Shown here in pieces: positions 53,851 to 64,000 of a stretch of 64,000 bases of DNA (position 1 is its first letter; each line of letters begins with the position of its first letter). The stretch is from Helichrysum umbraculigerum (Eukaryota; Streptophyta; Magnoliopsida; Asterales; Asteraceae). The notes below the pieces were generated by a model. It was not told where the DNA came from and did no database searches. It saw only the letters and a program-made list of their open reading frames with translations. The stretch is taken from NCBI GenBank assembly GCA_949592205.1, contig CATIUR010000004.1:89640337-89704336 (forward strand), read 5' to 3'. Both the position numbers and the translations under genes were made by a program.

Positions 53851-56579
53851 ACTCATTCATAAAAGGCCTTTAGAAAGATTCTAGATACACATATCTTTTA
53901 GAAATACTATTTCCAAAGAATATAAAGCTCCAGTTATGAGAGAGTTCTTATGAGAAACTAAGGGTTTATAGAATTTGACACTTTCTTCAAGCAACTTGGA
54001 TGGTAATCATGACTAGGCAATCCTTGCAGTGGGTCACTCAAATCACTCAGGTGTTTAGGGTTTCCTACTTACTAGTGTCAATCACTCAGATAGCCAGTCA
54101 TGCAGCATTCTCGTCATAGGCTTGATCAAGAATCAAATCTCTATCACTTTGGAAGAGAACGATACTAATTTTTCAAGACATTTTAAAAAGGAATCGGGTT
54201 TTTGGTTTGTATGGTGAGTAAGAAGGATAGTATTTTTGAGTTTTTTTTTCTCGTATCTTCTTGAAACTAGGGTATTTTTTCGAGAAAGTCTCTTTTGGAA
54301 TTTCTCAAATTTGAAAAGACTTAATGTTGCAATCCTTTTTGGGTTTTAATTTTTCCTTTTCTGGACTTTCTTGAGTTGTGCCGGCATGTATATTTTTCTA
54401 CTTTTTCTTTTTCTCCCTTTTTTTTTATATAATGCCGGCTTTACCAAGGAATATTTTTCTGGTCCGAAGGGTTTCTTTTGGCATTGGGTTGCGAAATTGT
54501 GTTGGCTTTTCTTGTAGAAATTTGGGAAATTGAGAGTGTCTATGAAAAGTTTGGAAGACATGACTTCCGTGGTTTCGGAATGAAGGTACAAAAGGGAGGT
54601 TTGGTTGGATAGTGGGTGTGAAGAGTGAGTGGATGTTCGGGGATTCCTTAGAAAATATCAAGATAGATTGTACCTGTACCATGTATAGCACTCATTGGTG
54701 TGATCTCGAAATGTATTGCAAGAGCAAGTTCTAATTCAAATACATGCATCGGCACACACATGAAATAAAAAGTGAAGCATTTTAGGATGAATGCTCAATA
54801 TGGGCTCAAACCTCACGAATCGAATATTTTGGTCATTGTGTGCCTAGTCATGTGTTGCCTTTTTCGTCTGTATCTTATTTTAAGAAAACTGTTTTGTTTC
54901 TTTGTTAAAACTCAATTCTTGCTGTAATTTATATTTTCGGAAAATAGAGGTTCTAAAGAATGTTGCTTTTGAATCAAAAATTTTGAAAACTTCTTCATTT
55001 TTAGCCTTTTAATGAAAATATTGTTTATTTTATGGACAAGAGGTTAAACTTGCGGTTGCAGACCGTATATCCCACACTTAGAGGAACATTGTCCCTAATG
55101 TTCGAATTTATGCATTGAACACCTCTTGTCGAATTATCCCACACTTAGAATTTCTACTAGTTATGGAAAATACCTCTTAGTATTTTGTGGTTTCTAAGGA
55201 TCCCACACTTAGTGTTTGGAATGGGATATAGGTCAATATAATCTTGCAAAAATGGATAAATAAACTAGAGAAAGGAACGCAGAACTCCCCTGTGACTGTG
55301 AGCTGAGGATCTGAGTGTATTGAACTCGAGCTCCAGCAGTATAACCTTTCTTCAATACCTCAACTAGTTTCTTCTCGAAAATAACTAAGAACTAAAGGAT
55401 AGATTGCAGAAAATGAAGTGATGTCGCCCTCCAGACACAAGCATTATTAACCCGAGATCTTTCGCCGACAACAGATGTAATGAATCTGATGTTGTTCTTT
55501 ATCGACTGAGATCTCCAGTTTCCAAATTGTTCCCATATCTATTCCTTTGTATGAATAGTCCCTAAGGGTGATGGTTGTATGTGTGAAGGGGTGGATGGAT
55601 GGGTGAATGTGGGTGGATATGGTGATGATGGTTTAGGGTTTCATTATGTGGCAAGGTTTAGCTATAGGACTTGGAATTTGTGGGCATATATGATGAGTAT
55701 TGAGCTGGTCAACTTGATGAACTAGTCATAGACAACTAGAAATCATCTTCGTATCTACAAGTGTCATCTCTTGTCCCCTGCAAAGCAATGCTCCATAGAT
55801 TTCCATACTCAATGAACTGTAAGCTCCTCTTGTCATCTTTCCATTATCCTTAAAGATTCTTTATCCATAGGCGTCAGTCCCTGTCTGTTATAAGTAAATC
55901 AAATAAACGTGATCTAACAAACAAGTGATTATTCTCCAAATCATAGATTCACTGGTTTGCGAAGAACCTATCAAAGTGAGTGCTTTGTAGATGAAACAAA
56001 CCAGTGTATGACTTTGAGTTTAATCTCACACAAAAAGTGTTAGTTGCCTATAATTTCACCGCAACACAAATAGCAGACATGGAAATACCAGTATTATCAG
56101 TTGAATCAGGTAGCCAGGTATAAAGATATCCAAAGCACATATTTATAAATGAGTTCGAGCATAATACACATATTGACATACAAATTATGTTATCAGATTA
56201 AGCATTAGTATCTCATGTATGTTCACAATAATATATGTAAGTACCTCAAATGCTCGAAACATGTCAGTGGGTGTTTAGAATGACTAAGGCTCCTAACTCC
56301 TAGTAGGTTTCCATTTTTGTGAGTGAAAGGGATAACAAGAACTTTAGAAAATGGTGAAAAATAGATTTTGCAATAAATTCCAAACGACTGGGAGTAGGAA
56401 GTATTAAGGTTTGACAAAAATTTGACTTTTAACGAAGTAATTTCGCAAACCATCCATTTTTGTTCATAAAGATAGAAAACTTGGAACATTCATTTTAGGG
56501 TTTCATTTCTACCTATTGGGGTTAGTTCACTACTTAAACTACTTTAACTACTACTGATAATCCTATGTTAGACACGGGT
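53851..56579 (-). other. Non-coding region with repeated CCCACACTTAG words
   Basis: No convincing gene. CCCACACTTAG recurs near 55072, 55139 and 55202; in the minus direction it reads CTAAGTGTGGG and resembles the G4 polypurine tract. Small frames near 54346-54691 have no recognisable domain. It is most likely 3' untranslated sequence of an Athila-like element. Confidence 0.55.
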
Positions 56580-56604
56580 TGCCTCCCGAGAAGCGCTTGT
56601 TTTT
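56580..56604 (-). other. GGGAGGCAACCC motif after the minus-strand ORF
   Basis: The minus strand reads GCGCTTCTCGGGAGGCAACC about 30 bp after the ORF stop. GCGCTT...GGGAGGCAACCC is a motif I associate with the stretch downstream of pol in Athila-like elements; that memory was not checked. Confidence 0.45.
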
Positions 56605-56631
56605 GTTCGAGTCACTAGCTTGTCTCCAAAC

Positions 56632-58016
56632 CTATTTCTCAGGAAGTCTAGGGGGCTCCTTTGCATCCATCAGTAGATACAAGCGGAAGTATTGGTACAT
56701 ACCTAGGGGATTAAAGTGGACTATGGTCAGGGTATGTCCAATCAGTGGAAGAGGCGTGGTAAAGTGAGTGATTTGTATTATTTGAGGTAAAACAAAGCTC
56801 TCGACTTTTTCTACCTCTTGAGTTTTGGGTTGTTCGGGTTGGTCAAAGAGTTCCTCATCACTCCATGACGTATACGTCATTATGTAAGGGAGAGATGGTT
56901 TGTAGGGTGCTCTTGATGCAAAACCCACCTTGCTTCCTAAAGCCTTTGGTTGGATGATAATGTTGTACTCTGGGCATGGAGGTGGGACAATGTACATTAG
57001 TGTCTCCAATCTTGTAGCAACATTATCATCAAATACTTGGGTGTTTGTCTCCTCTAAGGTACTAGTGGAGTCAATTAGATCAGGAAGTGAATCAATCAAA
57101 GGGATTTTTAGGATACAGTTGACCACAACTGGTTGTGGGACGTGTTCAACCATATCAGTTTGAATGAGTTCACTACTCAGAGTCGGTATGTATTCCTTCA
57201 GTCCATGTGAAGCCGAGTCTTCTATGTAAATCTCCAAATTCGGGCTTTCCATCTCGATCTCTTCGTCTACTTCGTCATCCTCGTCACTCCGGCCGGAAGT
57301 TTTGAGTTGCAGTGGTTCGGAAAGTTCTTCTAGAACAAACCCTCCGTCGGTCTTTGACGTTGATAGGTCGGGAATAGGTGAAATTGAAGGTTTAGAAGAT
57401 TGGGTTGGTGTGGGAATTGAAGGGTTATTGAAACCGAACTCGTGAAAATGTAAGTCTGTATCTGGTGTACTAGATGTGGTGTGTGTGCGTCTCTCAACTT
57501 TCTGTATCCTAGATTTGGCTCCAGCTTGATTCCTACTCTCCTCACTACTCTCTTGGGCTTGTGTTGGTAGTTCAGTAGAGAATTTAGACATATTATAAGT
57601 TTGACTTCTAAGTATGTCCTCTTGTTCTCTAATCATTTCTTCAAGTGATTCGGAAGGAGGTAAGAAAGCAGCATTACTGCTGGGACAGGCTAAGGGCATA
57701 TCTCTCGAGTCAGGGTTCTCGTAGGGTTGTGGTAGACTTACAGGGTGAGGTGAGTGTGGGTAGATTTCGAATGGTTGGGGATAAAATGGTTGGTATGGAT
57801 GTGGTTGGGTAGCATGGGGGTCATATTGATATTGTATTTGAGGATCTAAGTACCCTATGTTAATTAAAACATCATACTTTGGCTTTAGCATTCTCCATCT
57901 AAGTGGGTATTACCACACATCCTACATCTATTTTCGATTGAATTAACAAGACTTTGCATTTGATCTAATCGTTCCCATTGATTTAACAAATCCCAAGGGT
58001 CAATAACAGGTGGCAT
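56632..58016 (-). CDS. Minus-strand ORF with zinc-knuckle-like start, allegiance unclear
   Basis: A short frame starts at the ATG at 58016 (MPPVIDPWDLLNQ). After 43 residues, ending in CRMCGNTHLDGEC (CX2CX3HX4C), it meets TAA at 57885-57887. The long 419-codon frame starts at the ATG at 57891, overlapping that stop as ATGCTAA. A one-base slip or re-initiation would join them. The long part is Pro-, Tyr- and His-rich at first (HPYQPFYPQP), then acidic and Ser/Thr-rich. I recognise no enzyme. It is either an extra antisense ORF before the 3' LTR of a plus-strand element, a layout known in Tat-lineage elements, or a sense ORF of minus-strand G4. Confidence 0.6.
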
Positions 58017-58035
58017 AGGGAGAAGGTTTCAAAAT

Positions 58036-58059
58036 TAAAGTTGGGGGTGAGAAGGGAAC
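58036..58059 (+). promoter_or_regulatory. Polypurine-tract-like stretch before the 58060 LTR
   Basis: AAAGTTGGGGGTGAGAAGGG ends three bases before TGATGACACGC. It looks like a plus-strand polypurine tract, which would make the next LTR a 3' LTR. Confidence 0.55.
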
Positions 58060-58439
58060 TGATGACACGCAAAAAGTCAAGTTTTTATGTGTCATTATCT
58101 CACCTTTTTAGCCCAAATCATGATGAATATATCTAAAATCAATACTTTATCATTAAAATTCATCACTCGGGCTAAAATATAGACAACATTTCAAAAGTCA
58201 TCTAAAATGGTCGAAAAACACGATAAATGTAACGAAAACGATCATAAGCATTCTCGTTCACGCTTTTAAGCACTTTTTAAGATATACTAAGAAATATGAC
58301 CTCTAACTTATGTCATTTTCTTCGTCAGGAGAATACAATCGTGTGGATATAAAGAACGCTGAAAACGGACACCCGAGTCAAAAGTTATGGCCGAACGAAG
58401 AATCCAAGGAACCGGAGAAGACCAATACGGGCAAACCAA

Positions 58440-58595
58440 GCCGGATACGGGCGGAACAAGCCGTATACGGCCATGCACTGACCGTATACGGCCTGGCATG
58501 ACCGTATACGGCATTGTCCAGCCGTATACGGCTGGTGTTCCCACGTATACGGCCTCATTCTTCCGTATTCAGCCCATGTTCGCCCGTATCGTGCC
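58440..58595. repeat. GCCGTATACGGC palindrome array of the G3 LTR
   Basis: CCGTATAC-type cores start at 58441 (variant), 58461, 58482, 58502, 58522, 58543 (variant), 58563 (variant) and 58584 (variant), a 20-21-bp period as in G2. Confidence 0.88.
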
Positions 58596-59079
58596 ATTTC
58601 CACCCGAAATACGGGAGGTCCCCTCGTATCGTCCTCCTCCCCCGTACAAGATGCGATTTTGATACGGCTGAGCGATACGGTTGAGCATTTGGAGGTAGGA
58701 ATACGGCTGGACGATACGGCTGAGCGACTACTATATATATGGGATCATTTCACCTCATTTCAACACACACTTCACACTTCATCATTCTTTCTCTCTCTAC
58801 TCTCTCTCTCTAGAAATAATTAGATTAGGTTAGTATAATTAAGATAGTAGATTAGCTTCTAGCTTGGTTGTAACGGAGGTGCTCCGAGACTGCGATTGCG
58901 CAAGATTTGTAATTACGCTTTGTCAGGTTTTATTATAATCTCTATCTTGTTATTTTAAATATGTTGTGCTGCTGTCATAATTATTTAGAATTGCTTGCTA
59001 GAATTATTGCCATGCTTAGCTAAACAAATATGTGTTTGCTATGATAGTCGTTATGCTAGGGTAGTTATACTTTAATATG

Positions 59080-59230
59080 CAATTGGGATGCACCATTATG
59101 AAACACGGAGGTAACGTTATACGGCTTTCATTTGTATAGCGCCGGAACCATCACGAATGTGTGTAGTACGGAACGTGGAAGCTATGAAAGTCGTGGGCAC
59201 AATCCGTTGTGGAAATAATGATTCCAATTG
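59080..59230. mobile_element. Possible small MITE-like insertion in the G3 LTR
   Basis: About 151 bp absent from the G2 LTR, with ends CAATTGGGAT and ATTCCAATTG, which form imperfect inverted repeats. No clear target duplication is seen, so it may be ordinary LTR divergence. Confidence 0.35.
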
Positions 59231-60614
59231 TAACACGCCGTTACTCTGTCCGTATGCTGTTAATATATATTTGAATCTATGAAATAAGTCTCCAATGTTT
59301 ATCTATCCAACTTATGCTGTGGTTTGTAACTTACTGCTGGTACATAACTGGTGGTACGCCGCTTATTATTCTGTGTCTGATGATCGTTGAACTCGACATG
59401 GCCGGTGTTCTCCTGGTTGAAATACACCGGAGGGAGACACGGAGCGTAGGATTAGAGATAGGTTAGATTCATTTCATATAACAAATATTTTAGAGAGAAC
59501 TTTCGGAATATTTGTGACTTAACCAAATTATCCAGTAACTCTGCACGTATAAACTGATCCTTGTATGCTGCTCTGCTGCAGGTTCTTGTTTGATTGTTGC
59601 TTTAGGGTTTGCATGCTAGTATCACCTGTGCTGTTGGGTATATGATTAGGTTTTTGAATATAAATTGATTGCATACACCAGTTTAACATGCGTAGAATAG
59701 TTATGACGATTTATATAAAATAATGATGAACAATTTAATCAGCCGTTAGACCAGATCATCCCAACTTGTTCCGGTGGGAAACCCCTGTTCATGTTTTTGT
59801 TTATTCAACAATTCATGCCATGATTCGGATATCTCGGATGTCCGAGATTGGGGAACAGGATTCGAGGATGGTTGTTGGTTAAATTGGTTGCTACATTTGG
59901 GAGAACTTCCGGTGTAGTTTACATTCCATAACTGCTATCTTCGTGACATGTTATTTATCTGATTGCGGACAACTCTACGTTAGATAAATAATAGGCTAGT
60001 AATTATGGCTCATTAGGATATATAACTCAGGATAGATAACAAGGACCTTTTAGTGTTGTAACGGAAATACCGTAAAACAGCTGAATACTGGTATAAGCGT
60101 TGAATACAAATACGTGGGAGCTAAGGAAAGGCTGTAGGTAGAATACTTTGCTGTCATTGATTGTTCCAAGTACGTCTGTTAAGTCCTGACTTCGTCATCA
60201 TAACTAGTACCTTAACTAAAATAACTACCCCTAAAATAGCATATAAGATTGTCATAGCAAGCACTCGCGTTAATCTGTAGTTCTCGTAGCCACCTCGCCT
60301 CCCCTATCTTTAGTTTTAATTTTTAAATTAGTAGTTAAGAACAGAAAAGTAACAAAAAAAAAAAAAAAAAAACCCTATCAAACTCTTGATAAACCAGCTA
60401 AATTACGAAAGATAATCAAAAGACCTAGATCCTATGCCCGTTGTAGTTTGAAGAACGACCCTAGGTCATACTTACTACTGTACTCCCATAGTTTTAAGTA
60501 TACTTAGGCCCAGCAAAACATAAATTTTAAAACCCACTGATCAGCGCGCCAGGAGGAAGGCCCGCAACGACGCGAGTTAAATCGCAACCGACCTCTCGGC
60601 GCCCATCAGGTTTT

Positions 60615-60632
60615 TGGCGCCGCTGCCGGGGA
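60615..60632 (+). promoter_or_regulatory. Primer-binding site of G3
   Basis: TGGCGCCGCTGCCGGGGA, identical to that of G2, six bases after the LTR. Confidence 0.87.
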
Positions 60633-60788
60633 CTACAACGACCTATTTAGGAATTTAGTTATCTCAGTTATTTAGCGATCCTTTCGGAAGATCAAAATCA
60701 TTCGAAAGTTACCTTTCCGTTCTTTCCTTTTCAGTACCCTTTCCTTTCCAAAACTCTATTTTCTACCAAAACCCCAAATTCTTCGGCC

Positions 60789-61222
60789 ATGACGACTAGT
60801 CAACATGTCTGGAAATTTGGAACAACTGTCCAAAGCCCTGAACCAAACTTTCAATCCACATCTTCTGTTCAGTGGCAAATCAAAACCCCTCTTGCTCAAT
60901 CTCTGTCTACTCTACCTTCCACTCTGTCCGATTCTTCCTTTAATTCTCAACAACACTATAACGAAACTTTGATTAACTTTATGATTGAACAAAATAACGT
61001 TAATAGACCAGTAATAGCTTTTCAAGATAAAATTGATGCTTTACTTAGAATTTCTGAAGATTTAATCAAAAACATAGAAGTTAGTCTTAAACAATTATTT
61101 TCAAAAGTTGAGGAGAGTCAAAGGAAAATCGCGATCAGTAACGCTATCTATAATCCTATGAGCACGATGACATCTTAGTTGTTATGAGAGGAGGTAAAGA
61201 AACCAGAATTGAACAAACCTGA
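60789..61222 (+). pseudogene. Gag remnant of G3 without the capsid core
   Basis: It starts at the ATG at 60789 and shares the last 80-100 residues with G2 gag (NSQQHYNETL, QDKIDALLRISEDLIKN). The whole central gag domain, roughly 280 residues in G2, is missing. The frame ends at 61178 after a shift near the end. In the matching G2 frame the gag-protease boundary is TGA at 61220-61222, exactly where G2 has TAA. Confidence 0.8.
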
Positions 61223-64000
61223 GATAATTCTTCAAACAAACCTTCCACTTCTACTGATCCAGTGCCAAGTGACACCCCTGTCACTGCACCTGATCCAGTA
61301 CCTTCTCAAGTTACAGAAATCATTCCACGTACTCGAATTCCCTTTCCTGGTAGGCTTAAGAAGGAGAAGCAAGAAGCGCAGTTTGGGAAATATCTTGAGA
61401 TGTTTAAAAGCCTGCACTTAAACGTTAGATTACTAGATGCTTTAGTAGAAATGCCTGGTTGTGCAAAATTCTTCAAAGAACTTCTTTCAAATAAAGAAAA
61501 ATTAAGGTAATTAGTTAATATACCCTTAGATGCTGAATGCTCTGCAATCATGTTACATGGCCTTCCACCAAAACTAGGAGATACCGACCGTTTCACTATT
61601 CCTTGTTACCTTCAAAATATCCAAGTTAGTCATGCCTTAGCTGACCTAGGTGCTAGTGTCAACCTTATGCCTTACTCACTATATAAGAAACTAGGATTAG
61701 GAGAACTGCTACCCACTCATATGACCATCCAATTAGCTGATAGATCAGTTAAACTCCCTCGGGGGATTGCTGAAGATATTATGGTCAGAGTAGGTAAATT
61801 TATCTTCCCAGTTGACTTTGTCATTATGGATATTAAGGGAGACGCCCACGTTCCCCTCATCCTTGGCAGACCTTTCCTAAACACTGCCAAGGCTGTTATT
61901 GACGTAAACGAAAAATCTTTAAAATTGAGGGTTGGAGCGGAGGAAGTCACCTTTAATGTCGATAAATTGATGAAACAACCTGTGGGAGAAGATCTTGGTC
62001 TTTTGGATTCCATGCAGGAAATATATGACGAGCATTTGGAAGAGATTCTAGCAGTTAGCAATCCCAATCCTCTTCCCAACACAGTCATCACTACAAGAAG
62101 ACTTTGCCAGGACGATGTTGGACTCTGCTCAGCTATCTCTGACAAACCAGCACACTCTAAGGAGCTGCTATTTCCTTTATCTGAAATAAAGTATCCTCTT
62201 GAACCGCCTGTCAGCACTCCCACGAACAACTCTTTTGTTGCTGTTCCCTTAGGCGAAGGCATTCCTCTACCAATCTTACAAAGGGGTCAAACTGATTCAT
62301 CTCCTTCAGTAGCTGAAATTCTCAAATCTTTTAAGGAGATGGAATCAGAAATCTCAGCTAAGCCGCAACTATCTGAAGGTTGTGCGCTACAAAATCCAGA
62401 AATCACCATAAGTACGTCTTCAACAGCTCAATTTCAGAAGTTTGCATTTACCGACAACAACGATATCATCTTTACTGAAGATAGTGCAACTTCCTCATCA
62501 TCTACAAGAAAATACGAGCTGAAGAAGAACGCACTTCCTAATAAGACAAAGTTAGTAGAAATAGCATCAGCCACTGCAGCCGACTCATCTCCAAATGAAC
62601 CAGAGTTCCAGACGGAGTATGATTTGTTACAAAGAGACGAGATCGCTCGAATGAAACCTTCCATTGAAGAACCACCTGAATTAGAGCTAAAGGAACTACC
62701 CTCTCATCTGGAGTATGCTTTTCTTGAAGGAACCTCGCATTTACCCGTTATAATTGCAAAAGGTCTTACACCCGAAGAGAAAGCCAGACTCATCCAAGTG
62801 TTGAAGTCACATAAGAAGGCGATTGCATGGAAAATCTCTGACATCCAAGGGATTAGTCCAAACTATTGCACTCACAAGATACTAATGGAGAACGACTTCA
62901 AACCATCCATACAGAGACAGAGGAGAGTCAACCCGAAGATTCAAGACATGGTCAAGAAGGAGGTTATCAAATTATTGGATGCTGGCTTGATCTATCCTAT
63001 TTCAGATTCCCCATGGGTCAGCCCTGTTCAGGTTGTCCCCAAGAAAGGAGGAATGACGGTTATCGCAAACGAAGATAATGAACTTATTCCAACACGGACC
63101 ATCACCGGTTGGAGGGTATGCATCGACTATCGGAAGCTAAACGAAGCCACTCGAAAAGATCATTTCCCTCTGCCGTTCATCGATCAAATGTTGGAGAGAT
63201 TATCTGGGAACGAGTTATACTGTTTTCTTGATGGTTTCTCTGGCTATTTTTAGATTCCTCTCGATCCAAAGGACCAGGAAAATACGACCTTCACATGTCC
63301 GTACGGAACATTCGCTTACCGACGCATGCCTTTCGGGCTATGCAACGCACCTGCCACATTCCAGAGGTGTATGGTGGCGATATTCCACGATATGATCGAA
63401 CAGTGCATGGAAGTATTCATGGACGACTTCTCAGTCTTTGGAGATTCCTTCACTTCTTGTCTTTCCAACCTTGAACGAATGTTAGCCCGATGCGAAGAAT
63501 CAAATCTTGTCTTGAACTAGGAGAAGTGCCACTTTATGGTGAAGGAAGGAATAGTTCTAGGACACCAGATATCAAAGTCTGGAATTGAAGTTGACAAAGC
63601 TAAAGTTGAGACCATTGCCAAACTTCCGCCACCTACTTCGGTTAAAGCCATTCGTAGTTTTTTAGGCCACGCCGGATTCTACCGTCGCTTCATTAAGGAT
63701 TTCTCCAAGATTTCTCGACCTATGACACACCTTCTCGAGAAGGACACTCCGTTTGTCTTTTCAGATGACTGCCTGGAAGCTTTCAATATTCTAAAGGATC
63801 AGCTCACACATGCACCAATCATGGTTGCTCCTGACTGGAATCTTCCATTTGAAATCATGTGCGACGCCAGTGACTTTGCTGTTGGAGCTGTCTTAGGGCA
63901 AAGGAAGGACAAGCATTTTCAACCGATATACTTCGCAAGCAAGACACTCACCGATGCTCAAGAGAACTACATTACTACAGAAAAGGAGCTGCTTGCGGTA
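61223..64000 (+). pseudogene. Protease, RT and RNase H start of G3
   Basis: One frame carries protease (ALADLGASVNLMPYSLY, VPLILGRPF), an RT entry segment, RT motifs (WVSPVQVVPKKGG, RVCIDYRKLN, FGLCNAPATF, FMDDFSVFG near 63418-63444) and RNase H (CDASDFAVGAVL). TAA at 61508-61510, TAG at 63251-63253 and TAG at 63518-63520 break it; the first two look like Gln codons and the last like a Trp codon in related elements. The FMDD catalytic motif is intact. Integrase and the 3' end lie outside the window. Confidence 0.9.

Larger units (their letters stand above)
58060..60608 (+). repeat. LTR of G3 (2549 bp)
   Basis: TGATGACACGCAAAAAGTCA to GGCGCCCATCA. It is related to the G2 LTR but longer, with extra segments at about 59080-59230 and 60025-60200 and an A run near 60354-60372. 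A TATATATA run near 58732 and the stem-loop at 58874-58886 mark its promoter and leader. Confidence 0.85.
58060..64000 (+). mobile_element. Athila-like Gypsy element G3, runs off the window
   Basis: LTR, aspartate-tRNA primer site, gag remnant, protease, RT and the start of RNase H lie in order on the plus strand. Stop codons, and loss of the gag core, make it defective. Its LTR carries both a primer site on the right and a polypurine-like stretch on the left, so it may be shared with an element to the left. Confidence 0.85.

Noticed and set aside
53552..53884. 110-codon plus-strand frame
   Set aside because: It spans the end of the G4 LTR and its polypurine tract, so it cannot be a real gene unit.
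58310..58662. Overlapping frames in the G3 palindrome array
   Set aside because: Same artefact as in G2; translations only repeat the palindrome period.

Overview
The window looks like repeat-rich nuclear DNA of a flowering plant, most probably a daisy-family (Asteraceae) species. It is AT-rich, has no bacterial operon signals, and consists almost wholly of plant-type LTR retrotransposons plus one hAT DNA transposon. The Asteraceae guess rests on remembered resemblance of the SIRE-like elements and their extra third ORF to elements common in that family; it was not searched. I found no host gene, tRNA, rRNA, CRISPR array or organellar sequence.

Layout. (1) 1-2054: the left end of a Tork/Tnt1-like Copia element (copy A) inside a piece of Gypsy LTR. 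It duplicates 12.45-14.57 kb, including the insertion site. (2) 2055-11521: a minus-strand Tekay/Del-like Gypsy remnant (G0) with integrase, gag start, PBS and 5' LTR, split by an hAT transposon (4272-8282) with a perfect 8-bp target duplication and a nearly intact two-exon transposase. (3) 11811-21607: the 3' LTR of another minus-strand Gypsy element (G1), split by a second Tork Copia element (copy B, 12657-19262), which itself carries a 1.5-kb solo LTR in its integrase. (4) 21608-34092: the shrunken inside of G1 (PPT and a gag zinc-knuckle piece), split by a SIRE-like Copia element (SIRE-1, 21811-33621). (5) 34093-39162: 5' LTR, gag, protease and RT start of a plus-strand Athila-like Gypsy element (G2). 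(6) 39163-53812: a related LTR in the minus direction (G4), split by a second SIRE-like element (SIRE-2, 40927-52728). (7) 53813-58059: G4-side 3' sequence and a roughly 460-residue minus-strand reading frame starting with a zinc-knuckle-like motif. (8) 58060-64000: a third Athila-like unit (G3) with LTR, PBS, damaged gag, protease, RT and RNase H, running off the window.

Target-site duplications give the insertion order. SIRE-1 (GCGAC), SIRE-2 (TACTC), Copia copy B (TAGTT), the solo LTR (GTTGG) and the hAT element (AAAACAGT) are all bounded by perfect duplications, so each is younger than its host. By eye the two LTRs of SIRE-1 differ at about 6 of 691 positions, those of SIRE-2 at about 4 of 685, and those of Copia copy B at about 9 of 429. 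The SIRE elements are therefore the youngest layer.

Function. SIRE-1 has open gag and pol but a broken third ORF; SIRE-2 has open gag and an intact 1067-codon third ORF but broken pol. Every other element is defective alone. The least expected pattern is in the control regions: LTRs of unrelated families each carry a private array of short GC-rich palindromes, several at 20-22-bp spacing, and in one array the stem bases change in a compensated way while the loop stays fixed.
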